A stretch of 14,818 nucleotides of DNA. Origin: Phycisphaerae bacterium. GTDB lineage: Bacteria > Planctomycetota > Phycisphaerae > Sedimentisphaerales > SG8-4. Below the pieces are notes generated by a model that did not search any database, was not told the origin of the DNA, and saw nothing but the letters and a program-made list of their open reading frames with translations. Where the stretch lies: the NCBI GenBank assembly GCA_030613765.1, contig JAUWLI010000031.1, forward strand, positions 1 through 14,818. The letters run 5' to 3'. Positions 7,455 through 14,355 of the stretch are shown here, one piece after another. Position 1 is the stretch's first letter. Every line of letters begins with the position of its first letter. Both the position numbers and the translations under genes were made by a program.

Positions 7455-7543
7455 CAACAAGTTTGCTTTTTGATATGGTAAATAAAGGTTCTGAGCTTAA
7501 TTATCCATCGCCCTGTAAGTAGCAGCCTCCTCATCCAGGCAAT

Positions 7544-8695
7544 TTACTCCAAAGCAACTGTAGTACCATTTTTATACGATTTCAGAGCAGCAGTAAAGAG
7601 TCGGTGCCACAAGGTCGTCTCCTCCGGGATTACGCAGCCGGAAAATTTGGTGAAAGTTTTGCCTTTATCTATTTCATATAAAAATCCAGCCCACATCTGC
7701 AGAATCGCATCGGATACCCCAAACTGAAATATGTTATGCGTAATAGAATTGAATGGGACTTCGTGCCCCATATCTATCTTCTGCCAGGCCTGCTCTCTGC
7801 CGCTGTATTCGAGTATTTCAAGTGTGTTCGCATTCTTAGTGCTAAACTTTGCACAGGCTTTAGTACCTAAAACTTCAAGATACCAGTTATTCTTCTGGCC
7901 GGGTGAAATACGTTGTATTTTGAGCGTAAACGGAAATAAGTTGCTGGAATTAGAATCTTTTGCTTCGCAAAGAAGCGTTGCATTATCCCAAGTTTTTGAA
8001 GCTGCCATTCCGTTTTTTCCATCAGGACGCTTCTGTATTATATTAGAGAGCACAGCACGTACGTTCATAGGAATCCAGCCGGCTCTAAAAGGAACTGAAC
8101 AAACGTGTGGTCCCAAATCACCCATGCAGCCGTAGTCTCCATTATATTCGACCATCCGTTTCCAATTGATGGGTTTGGAAGGGTCAAGATCGCTGCAGTG
8201 CAAAAAACCAACGTTGACCTCGATAATAGTGCCAAAGGCATCAGCTTCTATCATCTGAGAAATTCTCTGTACAGCAGGAAAGAACATAAACTGTGAGGCG
8301 CACCTTACGAAACAATCGGGGTGCTTTTGAATGCAGGCTATAATTTTGTCACTTGCATTCTTATCGATTCCAAACGGCTTCTCCCCCATAAGATGTTTAC
8401 CAGCTTCTATTGCAGCACAATAGAATTCCTTGTGCAGGTTGTGTGGAACCGCTATATAGACAGCTTCAACATTAGGATTATCAAGAAGCTCACGATAGTC
8501 GCTGGTAATCTGCTTAATGTTCGGTAAATTGTCTTTGAACCAATTGATCTTCTCCGGAGAAAGTGTACGACTGCAAATCGCAACTATCTCCGGCCGTACA
8601 CTCATCTGAGGCAGATGAAACCAGCGGGAAGCGGCACTGGCAAATTCACGCCCCATCATTCCACAGCCAATTATTCCAAAGCGAATATTCCTCAT
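7544..8695 (-). CDS. Gfo/Idh/MocA family NAD(P)-dependent oxidoreductase
   Basis: A 383-residue cytoplasmic dehydrogenase of the family acting on sugars, inositols and related polyols. The N-terminal Rossmann fold has GCGMMG (10-15) for dinucleotide binding. The family's Glu-Lys-Pro motif is at 105-107 (GEKPFG); its Lys is generally catalytic or cofactor-contacting. The C-terminal half forms the substrate-side sheet, with 'GDLGPHV' at 192-198 supplying the expected Asp and His. There is no signal peptide, unlike many planctomycete members exported by Tat. Substrate cannot be deduced. It is transcribed alone, towards the gloB-like gene, from a spacer rich in TTGAC half-sites. Confidence 0.9.
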   Translation of the reverse strand: MRNIRFGIIGCGMMGREFASAASRWFHLPQMSVRPEIVAICSRTLSPEKINWFKDNLPNIKQITSDYRELLDNPNVEAVYIAVPHNLHKEFYCAAIEAGKHLMGEKPFGIDKNASDKIIACIQKHPDCFVRCASQFMFFPAVQRISQMIEADAFGTIIEVNVGFLHCSDLDPSKPINWKRMVEYNGDYGCMGDLGPHVCSVPFRAGWIPMNVRAVLSNIIQKRPDGKNGMAASKTWDNATLLCEAKDSNSSNLFPFTLKIQRISPGQKNNWYLEVLGTKACAKFSTKNANTLEILEYSGREQAWQKIDMGHEVPFNSITHNIFQFGVSDAILQMWAGFLYEIDKGKTFTKFSGCVIPEETTLWHRLFTAALKSYKNGTTVALE

Positions 8696-8715
8696 TAGCT
8701 TATCTTGTAGGTGAT

Positions 8716-8814
8716 TTGACAGAACTCGTCAATCGCTCATTTGACATTCTGTATGCTCACCGGTTGGGCTATTACAACACTGATACCCATCAGGCCCAAA
8801 ACCGTCAATTTGAC
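8716..8814. repeat. Cluster of TTGAC/GTCAA half-sites upstream of the oxidoreductase gene
   Basis: Five 5-base half-sites alternate in orientation: TTGAC at 8716-8720, GTCAA at 8728-8732, TTGAC at 8741-8745, GTCAA at 8804-8808 and TTGAC at 8810-8814. The first three are spaced 12 and 13 bp start to start; the last two form an 11-bp palindrome with one central base. The arrangement resembles operator half-sites for a dimeric regulator but may be chance. Confidence 0.3.
8780..8808 (-). promoter_or_regulatory. Candidate promoter of the Gfo/Idh/MocA gene
   Basis: On the minus strand TTGACG (8808-8803) is followed after 17 bp by TATCAG (8785-8780), pointing at the oxidoreductase start about 85 bp further on. 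The -35 lies inside the palindromic TTGAC pair, so a repressor binding there would block it. Confidence 0.4.
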
Positions 8815-8884
8815 AGCAGCTTGCTGCACTGGGATTTCAAAGTCGGCTGACAGGTTGCTTTCAGGATTCTATTCTTCATTAAGC

Positions 8885-9706
8885 TTACACCCACTTAACA
8901 GGGTCCAATTTGTAGTAACTTTTCAGTTCGTCATAAAGCTCGGGGTGTTTCTTCACCATCTGTTTCGGTTTCTCAAAAAAGGTCTCAGTAGCTACGGCAA
9001 AGAACTCGGCAGGATTCGTTGCTCCGTATTTATTTAATACCGACCTCCTGCGTTTTCTCTTGTTCTTTTGCAATACCTCATATTCCTTACTCAGCACACG
9101 AGCCCATGTTGTATATCTGGACCGGCGTTCCAAAATCGGAGCTCCATCAGCGGTGCCATCTTCCTGGTCTAATTGATGGGCGAACTCATGAAGTACGACA
9201 TTTCGGGCATCGGTAATATTCAACGTTCCGCCTGTCACGCTGTCCCAGGCAAGAACGACCGGTCCATTTTGCCAGGATTCTCCGAGACGAACACTCTGCC
9301 CGTTGACTGTGATTGTGCCGTTTGAAGATACTGTTTTGGCCACATAAGTATGAGGATATACCAAAATAGTGCGAAGTTTGCGGAAGTAGATAGCTTTTCG
9401 GTTCAACAACAGCATACTCGCCTGGGCTGCGATTGTGACTCTAATCTCATCAGTTATCTCCAGGCCGCCACAACCCTCAAAATCAGCTTCGCCTATGAAG
9501 ACACTTACAAGACCGTGAAGCTGCTCTTTTAACGAATCAGGTAAACGGTTGTAAAGGGGCACATTCCTGCACACAATTTGCTTGAACTCTTCGGGGAAGG
9601 TTGCAGCGAACAGGCGTTTGCGCTTTGCATGGCGGAATACACGTTTGCCGACGAAGAAGGCCAAAACCAATCCAAGAGCCAATATAGCAAGTCTTGCGAT
9701 GGGCAT
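8885..9706 (-). CDS. mtfA: MtfA-type zinc-dependent peptidase (M90 family) with membrane anchor
   Basis: A 273-residue metallopeptidase. The zinc motif HEFAH is at 173-177 (HEFAHQLD), with the downstream glutamate region 'NPAEFFAVATETFFEKP' (231-247) supplying the third ligand. The stretch 'LGESWQNGPVVLAWDSV' (141-157) is characteristic of MtfA, the E. coli peptidase that binds the glucose repressor Mlc. Unlike E. coli MtfA, this protein begins with a hydrophobic segment (4-20) followed by a basic cluster, which predicts an N-terminal membrane anchor with the catalytic domain in the cytoplasm. AGGAGA ten bases before the ATG supports the start. It is a single gene divergent from the DUF2284 gene. 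A link to sugar signalling is only by analogy. Confidence 0.85.
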   Translation of the reverse strand: MPIARLAILALGLVLAFFVGKRVFRHAKRKRLFAATFPEEFKQIVCRNVPLYNRLPDSLKEQLHGLVSVFIGEADFEGCGGLEITDEIRVTIAAQASMLLLNRKAIYFRKLRTILVYPHTYVAKTVSSNGTITVNGQSVRLGESWQNGPVVLAWDSVTGGTLNITDARNVVLHEFAHQLDQEDGTADGAPILERRSRYTTWARVLSKEYEVLQKNKRKRRRSVLNKYGATNPAEFFAVATETFFEKPKQMVKKHPELYDELKSYYKLDPVKWV

Positions 9707-9852
9707 TGTTCAGCGTTCTCCTGTAACCAGCGGCTACTTTTCAATAGCCCCAATATTTCAAAAACATCGTCCGATTTCGATAATTAAAAGTCTATACCAT
9801 TACAAATTATGCTATTGAGATCATAGTAAATAAAGACCTCGCTGTAAAAGAC

Positions 9853-9875
9853 TTTTTCGGCCAACAGCCGGGAAA
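9853..9875. other. Hairpin in the mtfA-DUF2284 divergent spacer
   Basis: TTTTTCGGC and GCCGGGAAA can pair over nine positions, two of them G-T, around a CAACA loop, just upstream of the DUF2284 promoter. It is badly placed to terminate either flanking gene and may be an operator. The rest of the 238-bp spacer shows nothing beyond this and the promoter. Confidence 0.25.
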
Positions 9876-9889
9876 TTCCAGCGTATATG

Positions 9890-9898
9890 TGGTATAAT
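9890..9898 (+). promoter_or_regulatory. Extended -10 promoter of the DUF2284 gene
   Basis: TGG followed by TATAAT (9893-9898) is a perfect extended -10 element, 46 bp before the ATG at 9945. No good -35 is seen, as is normal for extended -10 promoters. Confidence 0.5.
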
Positions 9899-9944
9899 TG
9901 AGATGATTTATAAGTGGCGAAACTGTACATAAGGAATCCGTGGT

Positions 9945-10493
9945 ATGAAGGATACTTTGGACCAACTGGTAGAGAAAGCAAAAGAATCAGGTGCGGCAAG
10001 GGCGGCAATTTTGGATACATCTGATATCCCGTTCTCGGAAGAATTCCGTAAGGCCTGTGAACGAAACACGTGTGGGAAATACGGGGCCAATTGGATGTGT
10101 CCTCCGGGAGTCGGTCCCTTCGAGGAATTGAAGGCGAAGGCGTTGAGTTTTTCCCGGGGATTGGTTTTTCAAACGATTCATCAGTTGGAAGATTCCTTTG
10201 ATTTCGAGGGAGCGGTAGAGGCCGCGAAGAAACATGAAGAAGTATTTCGAAACATCCTGGCTTCTATCCAATCGGACGGAAGTTTTCAAGAGATATTGGG
10301 GCTGAACGTGGGAGATTGTAAGGTATGCAGCGAATGTACCTATTTGGACGGAGAAGAATGTCGCTATCCGGATAAAGCAGTTGCATCGGTTGAATCGTAC
10401 GGTATCGATGTAAACGCGTTGGTCTCCGGCTGCGGTATTCCCTACATTAACGGTCCTAACACCGTATCCTATGTGGGATTGTTTTTGTTTTAA
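9945..10493 (+). CDS. DUF2284 family predicted iron-sulfur/metal-binding protein
   Basis: A 182-residue soluble protein of the DUF2284 family, whose function is not established. Eight cysteines are arranged in two groups. The N-terminal set is Cys38, Cys43 and Cys52, in 'NTCGKYGANWMCPPGVG', the family signature. The second set is Cys125-x2-Cys128-x2-Cys131-x7-Cys139, a ferredoxin-like spacing suited to a [4Fe-4S] cluster, with Cys163 following. The phrase 'YPDKAVASVESYGIDV' after the cluster is also typical. AAGGAA eight bases before the ATG fixes the start. It lies 141 bp upstream of another predicted metal-cluster protein (DUF362) on the same strand. A redox or cofactor-handling role is inference. 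Confidence 0.85.
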   Translation: MKDTLDQLVEKAKESGAARAAILDTSDIPFSEEFRKACERNTCGKYGANWMCPPGVGPFEELKAKALSFSRGLVFQTIHQLEDSFDFEGAVEAAKKHEEVFRNILASIQSDGSFQEILGLNVGDCKVCSECTYLDGEECRYPDKAVASVESYGIDVNALVSGCGIPYINGPNTVSYVGLFLF

Positions 10494-10535
10494 TCCTGCC
10501 GGACTGGCCACTATTTGATCCCTATTTTCCATATC

Positions 10536-10563
10536 TTGACTATTCCTAACCTTATGATACAAT
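10536..10563 (+). promoter_or_regulatory. Candidate sigma-70-type promoter of the DUF362 gene
   Basis: TTGACT (10536-10541), 16 bp, then TACAAT (10558-10563): each hexamer matches consensus at five of six positions. The predicted start near 10570 leaves a leader of about 65 bases. The DUF362 gene can therefore be transcribed independently of the DUF2284 gene upstream. Confidence 0.55.
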
Positions 10564-10634
10564 TGCTTAATAATCGAACATGGACAGGTGGAAACTCGTA
10601 ACTTCAAGTATCTGAACACAAACACAATAAGACT

Positions 10635-11876
10635 ATGAAGAAACAACACGCTGATAATTCACACAACTCGGCGGATGCTGATAAGGATGCCATTGTCGAT
10701 ACCATTCTGTCGCATACACCTTTTAAGGTTGACAACTCATGTCCATCTGTTTTTTGGGCATCTGGAGACGGCCCTTATGAAAATACACGAAAAGCCCTTT
10801 CAAATATTGATCTATCACCCGCAAAGAACAAACGCGTGTTGCTTAAGCCTAATGTAGGTCGCAATGTTGCACCCGAAACAGGCATTACAACACATCCGCA
10901 GGTCGTTGCTGCCGCGATTGATGCTTTCAGGGAATCCGGGGCCGATGTTGCTGTTGGTGAAAGCCCAATAACCGGCGTCACAACATTGGAGGCGTTTGAA
11001 ACCAGCGGTATTGCTGCTGTTGCCAACAGCCGAAATTGCCCATTGATAGACATGAACGTACGTCAGTATGTGACGGTTGAGATCCCTGATGGTGCTGCAA
11101 TTAAATCAATTAAAGTATGCAGAGAAATTGCAGAATATGATATTGTTGTTTCGATTCCCGTGATGAAGACGCATATGCATACCGGAGTAACACTATCCGT
11201 GAAAAATATGAAGGGATGTTTGTGGCGACGTTCCAAAGTAGACTTACATATGCTGGGACAACTTCCAGGACACGAGGACAAACCATTAGATATAGCCATT
11301 GCTGATATGTCTTCGGTGTTACATCCTCATCTGTCAATCATTGATGGAACAATTGGTATGGAAGGGCTGGGGCCCAGTGCCGGTGAACCTAAGGCATTGG
11401 GTGTAGTGCTTGTTGGCGTCGATGCTTTTGCGACGGATTCTCTTGCATGTAGTATAATGGGAATATCCGCCTATGATGTTCCGCATTTACGAATGGGAGC
11501 AGAAAGAGGTTATGGCGTAATTAATCCTGATTCAATCAGTGCATGTCCTCAAAACTTCAAGGATGTTCAGAGTCCTTTTGCGCTGCCTCCCGATGAACTG
11601 TCGATAGAATTTTCCGGGTTCACTATTTTGGACCAGCAATCCTGCAGTGCATGCCAATCAACATTATTGATGTTTCTCAGGAAATACGGAAAGCAGTTAC
11701 GTGATACGATATCCGATGACGAAGATATTATTATCGCTATCGGTAAAGGTCATACGGAACTGCCGCACGGCACTCTTTGTGTTGGTAACTGTACGGCCAT
11801 GCATAAAAAATGTGGAGTATTCCTTTCGGGATGTCCGCCGGTAGCGAGTGAGATACTGGCCATGTTCGATTTGTAA
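10635..11876 (+). CDS. DUF362 domain protein with Cys-rich C-terminus
   Basis: A 413-residue cytoplasmic protein. Residues 65-330 form a DUF362 domain: 'VLLKPNVG' (68-75), 'THPQVVAAAIDAFRE' (86-100), and the signature 'VMKTHMHTGVTLSVKNMKG' (176-194), then 'IIDGTIGMEGLGP' (235-247). The domain is widespread in anaerobes and often carries iron-sulfur clusters; its reaction is unknown. Instead of an appended 2[4Fe-4S] ferredoxin, the last 80 residues have six cysteines: Cys337, Cys340, Cys382, Cys386, Cys393 and Cys400, the last in 'SGCPP'. These could bind a cluster. The first ~30 residues are polar and probably disordered. The Shine-Dalgarno is weak, so the start is less certain than the frame. 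Confidence 0.85.
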   Translation: MKKQHADNSHNSADADKDAIVDTILSHTPFKVDNSCPSVFWASGDGPYENTRKALSNIDLSPAKNKRVLLKPNVGRNVAPETGITTHPQVVAAAIDAFRESGADVAVGESPITGVTTLEAFETSGIAAVANSRNCPLIDMNVRQYVTVEIPDGAAIKSIKVCREIAEYDIVVSIPVMKTHMHTGVTLSVKNMKGCLWRRSKVDLHMLGQLPGHEDKPLDIAIADMSSVLHPHLSIIDGTIGMEGLGPSAGEPKALGVVLVGVDAFATDSLACSIMGISAYDVPHLRMGAERGYGVINPDSISACPQNFKDVQSPFALPPDELSIEFSGFTILDQQSCSACQSTLLMFLRKYGKQLRDTISDDEDIIIAIGKGHTELPHGTLCVGNCTAMHKKCGVFLSGCPPVASEILAMFDL

Positions 11877-11887
11877 ACAGCAAAAAG

Positions 11888-11936
11888 GGCATATAGTCAA
11901 ATCGGCAAGATTCCTTCGATTTCTTTTCAGTATGCC
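11888..11936. other. Possible two-part stem between convergent genes
   Basis: GGCATA (11888-11893) can pair with TATGCC (11931-11936), and AAATCG (11899-11904) with CGATTT (11917-11922), giving an interrupted hairpin between the convergent DUF362 and thioesterase genes. A role as a bidirectional terminator is possible, but there is no adjacent T-run. Confidence 0.25.
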
Positions 11937-11964
11937 ACCAAAGGACTGATTTTGCCCACTATTA

Positions 11965-12432
11965 TTAATCATCTTCCACTCGCCAGAATTTCCTTTCAGG
12001 CTCCCAACCCTTAGATATTTCACCGGTTGGTCTTATAACAACCGCCTTACATTCTGTGGTAATTGTCCCATCAGGTAATAATAACTTTGCTGCGACCTTC
12101 ATTCTTCTATGTCCTTTATGCTCCAGCCAGCCAACCGCCTTCAGTGGCGTGTTTGTTGGCGTCGGTTTTCTGTAAGTAAGGTTCAGTCTTAAAGTAACAA
12201 ACAGATTGTCAAAATTACCGTCCAACATGACAGCCCTGCCCGCAGTCTCATCTAAAATTGCAGCCACAATTCCACCATGCACGATTCCGGGATATCCGTT
12301 AAAGTGTTCTTCGATTGTGACAGTTGCTTCAACCTGGTTTGACTCAGGATTGTTATACCAAACCATTTTCAGGCCAAAATCATTTTCACGACCACACATA
12401 AAACATGTTCTGGAGGTTGGTTGTTTTATCAT
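11965..12432 (-). CDS. PaaI-family hotdog-fold thioesterase
   Basis: A 155-residue hotdog-fold protein expected to hydrolyse acyl-CoA or aryl-CoA thioesters. The diagnostic segment 'YPGIVHGGIVAAILDETAGRA' (47-67) contains the HGG turn (52-54) and the following helix with acidic Asp61/Glu62 that supplies the catalytic carboxylate in this family. 'SRTCFMCGRENDFGL' near the N-terminus, with Cys10-x2-Cys13, is a common lead-in in PaaI-like proteins. Length is typical. GAGGA four bases before the ATG overlaps the stop codon of the preceding Cys/Lys-rich gene, so translation of the two is probably coupled. The substrate is unknown. Confidence 0.88.
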   Translation of the reverse strand: MIKQPTSRTCFMCGRENDFGLKMVWYNNPESNQVEATVTIEEHFNGYPGIVHGGIVAAILDETAGRAVMLDGNFDNLFVTLRLNLTYRKPTPTNTPLKAVGWLEHKGHRRMKVAAKLLLPDGTITTECKAVVIRPTGEISKGWEPERKFWRVEDD

Positions 12433-12436
12433 TGAA

Positions 12437-12441
12437 TCCTC
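12437..12441 (-). promoter_or_regulatory. Coupling ribosome binding site overlapping a stop codon
   Basis: GAGGA (12441-12437) shares bases with the TGA stop (12442-12440) of the Cys/Lys-rich gene and lies four bases before the thioesterase ATG. Ribosomes ending the first gene are well placed to start the second. Confidence 0.6.
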
Positions 12442-12670
12442 AATTTCTTACATTCTTTTTTGTTTTTTTCCTGGCCTTCTTTTTGGTAATTTTTTTCCTG
12501 GTGACTTTCTTCTTTTTTCTGCAAGTCTTGTCTTTCAAACAGAGTCCACACCTGTTGTCACTGCACCACTGGCAATAAAAACAATCTTTGCAGTTATGCT
12601 TACTGCCTTGCTGGTTCGGCTCAGGTTCGTAAACCAGGCCTTGAATTCCTCTGATTCTTCGATAAGCCAT
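12440..12670 (-). CDS. Small Cys-rich, Lys-tailed protein of unknown function
   Basis: I do not recognise the family. The preferred start is the ATG at 12670 (76 residues); an in-frame TTG at 12685 would add five. Residues 1-20 ('MAYRRIRGIQGLVYEPEPNQ') are followed by a compact cysteine cluster: Cys27, Cys30, Cys33 and Cys36 (each x2 apart), then Cys41, Cys44 and Cys50, with His25 beside it. This looks like one or two zinc knuckles. Residues 51-76 are almost all Lys/Arg, Thr and Asn ('RKKKKVTRKKITKKKARKKT'), like a histone-type tail. Zinc-dependent nucleic-acid or ribosome binding is a reasonable inference. The stop overlaps the thioesterase ribosome site, which supports it as a real gene. 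The Lys-rich half makes the DNA very A-rich on this strand. Confidence 0.65.
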   Translation of the reverse strand: MAYRRIRGIQGLVYEPEPNQQGSKHNCKDCFYCQWCSDNRCGLCLKDKTCRKKKKVTRKKITKKKARKKTKKNVRN

Positions 12671-12747
12671 AGAACATATTTTCAAGCGATATTGGAAATC
12701 TTTTCAAGCTAACGGAGCCATTTCTCGTTAAGGAATGTAAGATAGTC

Positions 12748-14301
12748 TCAATCAGCATTTGCCAAACTCAACCTTTGCTGCCAGAACTGCTTTGCTTTAC
12801 GGTGATATTTGAGCACATCTTCGAGTTTTTCAGAGTCATCTATGTTTATTTGCCCGATTCTCTCATCAATCCAGTCGTTGAAAAAACGGATAGATTTTCT
12901 ACTCAGATAGTGTTTTTCATCACCAATCTCAACGTAGTATGGTGCGGTTGAAGCAAACCTGAAGGTATGTTGAATATCCGCTGTGACACGGATAAGAAAC
13001 CAGCCACTTTTCGTAAACTGTAAAACTCCAAGCCTGCCGTCTTTGTTAAATTCCGCAAAGGGAACAGTTCGTTCAACGGAGCCATTTTTGACTATTTCGA
13101 TACACTGAACAGGGTCATTGCCGGCTAAATGTAATTTTAGATCAAGCTCAACCGTCCGGCCTTTGTCGGCTTTAAAAACATGGCCGGGCTTGTGTCCTGA
13201 AACATTCGGTAAAATCAAAGGGCCATTAGTTACAAAAGATATTCCTTTTCGCAGATTCTCCCACCACCGGCTGTATTGGAGGTTTTTGCCACCCGTATAA
13301 ACATAAACACGGTTGTAACCTACGGGATTGCCCAATACTCCCGATGCACTTCCGGCTGATGGGGCTATGCGGATACCGCTGTTGAGGATATGATAATAAA
13401 TGTGCTGTGACCAGAAACCATTGCCCCGGGGAGAAGGAAACTCTTTCTTGTCCCGAGGTTTTCCCCATGCCTCGCTATCCAGCATCTGTGACCGCCAACA
13501 ATGGTTATTGAGCAATCCAATCGAATCACCATAGCCATGTGCCAGTGCAACGGGAACATCCCACCAGAATGGCTTCTCGATGTCTATCCAGGCATTCGGC
13601 TGTGCCTTTGCCTGCTCAATAAAATGTAATGGAGATGGGTATTCCTTTTGAGCCTGAGTAATATCTATAGGCACCGTCATATTGAAATACATGAAAGCCC
13701 CGCCATTACGTTCATCTTCACCTCCTAACAGGTCATAAAAGTAGTTGCGATCAAAGCTGACTACCCTTGTTTTCGGGATTTGTGAATTCTTCCATACGTT
13801 TGATCGGTTCCACCATGTGATTATGGGGGCAATATGGAGATCTTCGGCCTGCATAAGCAGCTCGATATCTTTAGCAGGTCTGTGCACATGCAATTCACCG
13901 CTCCACCAGCCTTTTGAAGCCATATTGATTATACGAGATAGTTTCTCCTTTATTTCAGTGAGAGAACCACTTTTAATTTCAAAAGAACCTTTACGTCTTT
14001 TATATTCCGGTCCCCGCTCGATGACGTAAGTGTATTTTCCAACGGGTAAAGTTATTATCTGGCGGCCGTCGCAGCAAAAATGGTCACGATAAGAGGGGAG
14101 ATGGTCTAAAAGCTGCGGCCGGCCTTCGGCATTGGCTAAATGGACCCTGCAGGGGATTGTTTTATTGGTTGATGCATCCAGAACCGTAAGGCCCAATTTG
14201 CCCGAATTTGATTCCACATTAGAATCGCGTTGATTCGAGAGGGCTGCATAAGGAAAAGCAAGTACAACGATCCAAATCAAGAATCCTAAGTTTTTCATCA
14301 T
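12748..14301 (-). CDS. Secreted CehA/McbA-family metallohydrolase
   Basis: A 517-residue exported protein of the PHP-like CehA/McbA family, named after carbaryl hydrolases and common in planctomycetes. A Sec signal peptide covers 1-22 (basic start, hydrophobic 5-20). A small beta domain follows (36-118), like a carboxypeptidase regulatory domain. The catalytic domain begins at 'GWWSGELHVHRPAKD' (131-145); His138 and His140 are the expected metal ligands, and 'ITWWN' and 'VALAHGYGDSIGLLNNH' further on match the family. The C-terminal part (about 360-480) is a beta domain. Its substrates are probably not carbamates; most environmental members have unknown targets. AAGGGGA precedes ATGATG, and the second ATG (14298) is better spaced. 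It reads out of the repeat-filled region to its right. Confidence 0.85.
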   Translation of the reverse strand: MMKNLGFLIWIVVLAFPYAALSNQRDSNVESNSGKLGLTVLDASTNKTIPCRVHLANAEGRPQLLDHLPSYRDHFCCDGRQIITLPVGKYTYVIERGPEYKRRKGSFEIKSGSLTEIKEKLSRIINMASKGWWSGELHVHRPAKDIELLMQAEDLHIAPIITWWNRSNVWKNSQIPKTRVVSFDRNYFYDLLGGEDERNGGAFMYFNMTVPIDITQAQKEYPSPLHFIEQAKAQPNAWIDIEKPFWWDVPVALAHGYGDSIGLLNNHCWRSQMLDSEAWGKPRDKKEFPSPRGNGFWSQHIYYHILNSGIRIAPSAGSASGVLGNPVGYNRVYVYTGGKNLQYSRWWENLRKGISFVTNGPLILPNVSGHKPGHVFKADKGRTVELDLKLHLAGNDPVQCIEIVKNGSVERTVPFAEFNKDGRLGVLQFTKSGWFLIRVTADIQHTFRFASTAPYYVEIGDEKHYLSRKSIRFFNDWIDERIGQINIDDSEKLEDVLKYHRKAKQFWQQRLSLANAD

Positions 14302-14355
14302 ATTCCCCTTTTATTTAATTCACGGCGATAATTATAACGGTATTCTCCATATTGG

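Noticed and set aside
7455..7543. 25-codon ATG frame (minus) and possible terminator in the convergent gap between the gloB-like and oxidoreductase genes
   Set aside because: The short frame has no supporting features, and no stem-loop with a T-run could be found in the 89-bp gap.
8563..9037. Plus-strand frames crossing the oxidoreductase-mtfA spacer
   Set aside because: They overlap the ends of two solid minus-strand genes and show no domain, signal peptide or ribosome site.
10494..10634. Riboswitch or structured leader upstream of the DUF362 gene
   Set aside because: Apart from the promoter, no conserved stem or known aptamer signature was visible.
9987..10649. Long minus-strand frame of 220 codons opposite the DUF2284 gene
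   Set aside because: Length is notable, but the plus strand has the family signature, a good ribosome site and a promoter, while the antisense product has no recognisable domain.
12206..12712. Plus-strand frame of 168 codons over the thioesterase and Cys/Lys-rich genes
   Set aside because: The Phe/Leu-rich product results from the complement of the lysine-coding tract; the minus strand has the hotdog motif and the Cys pattern.
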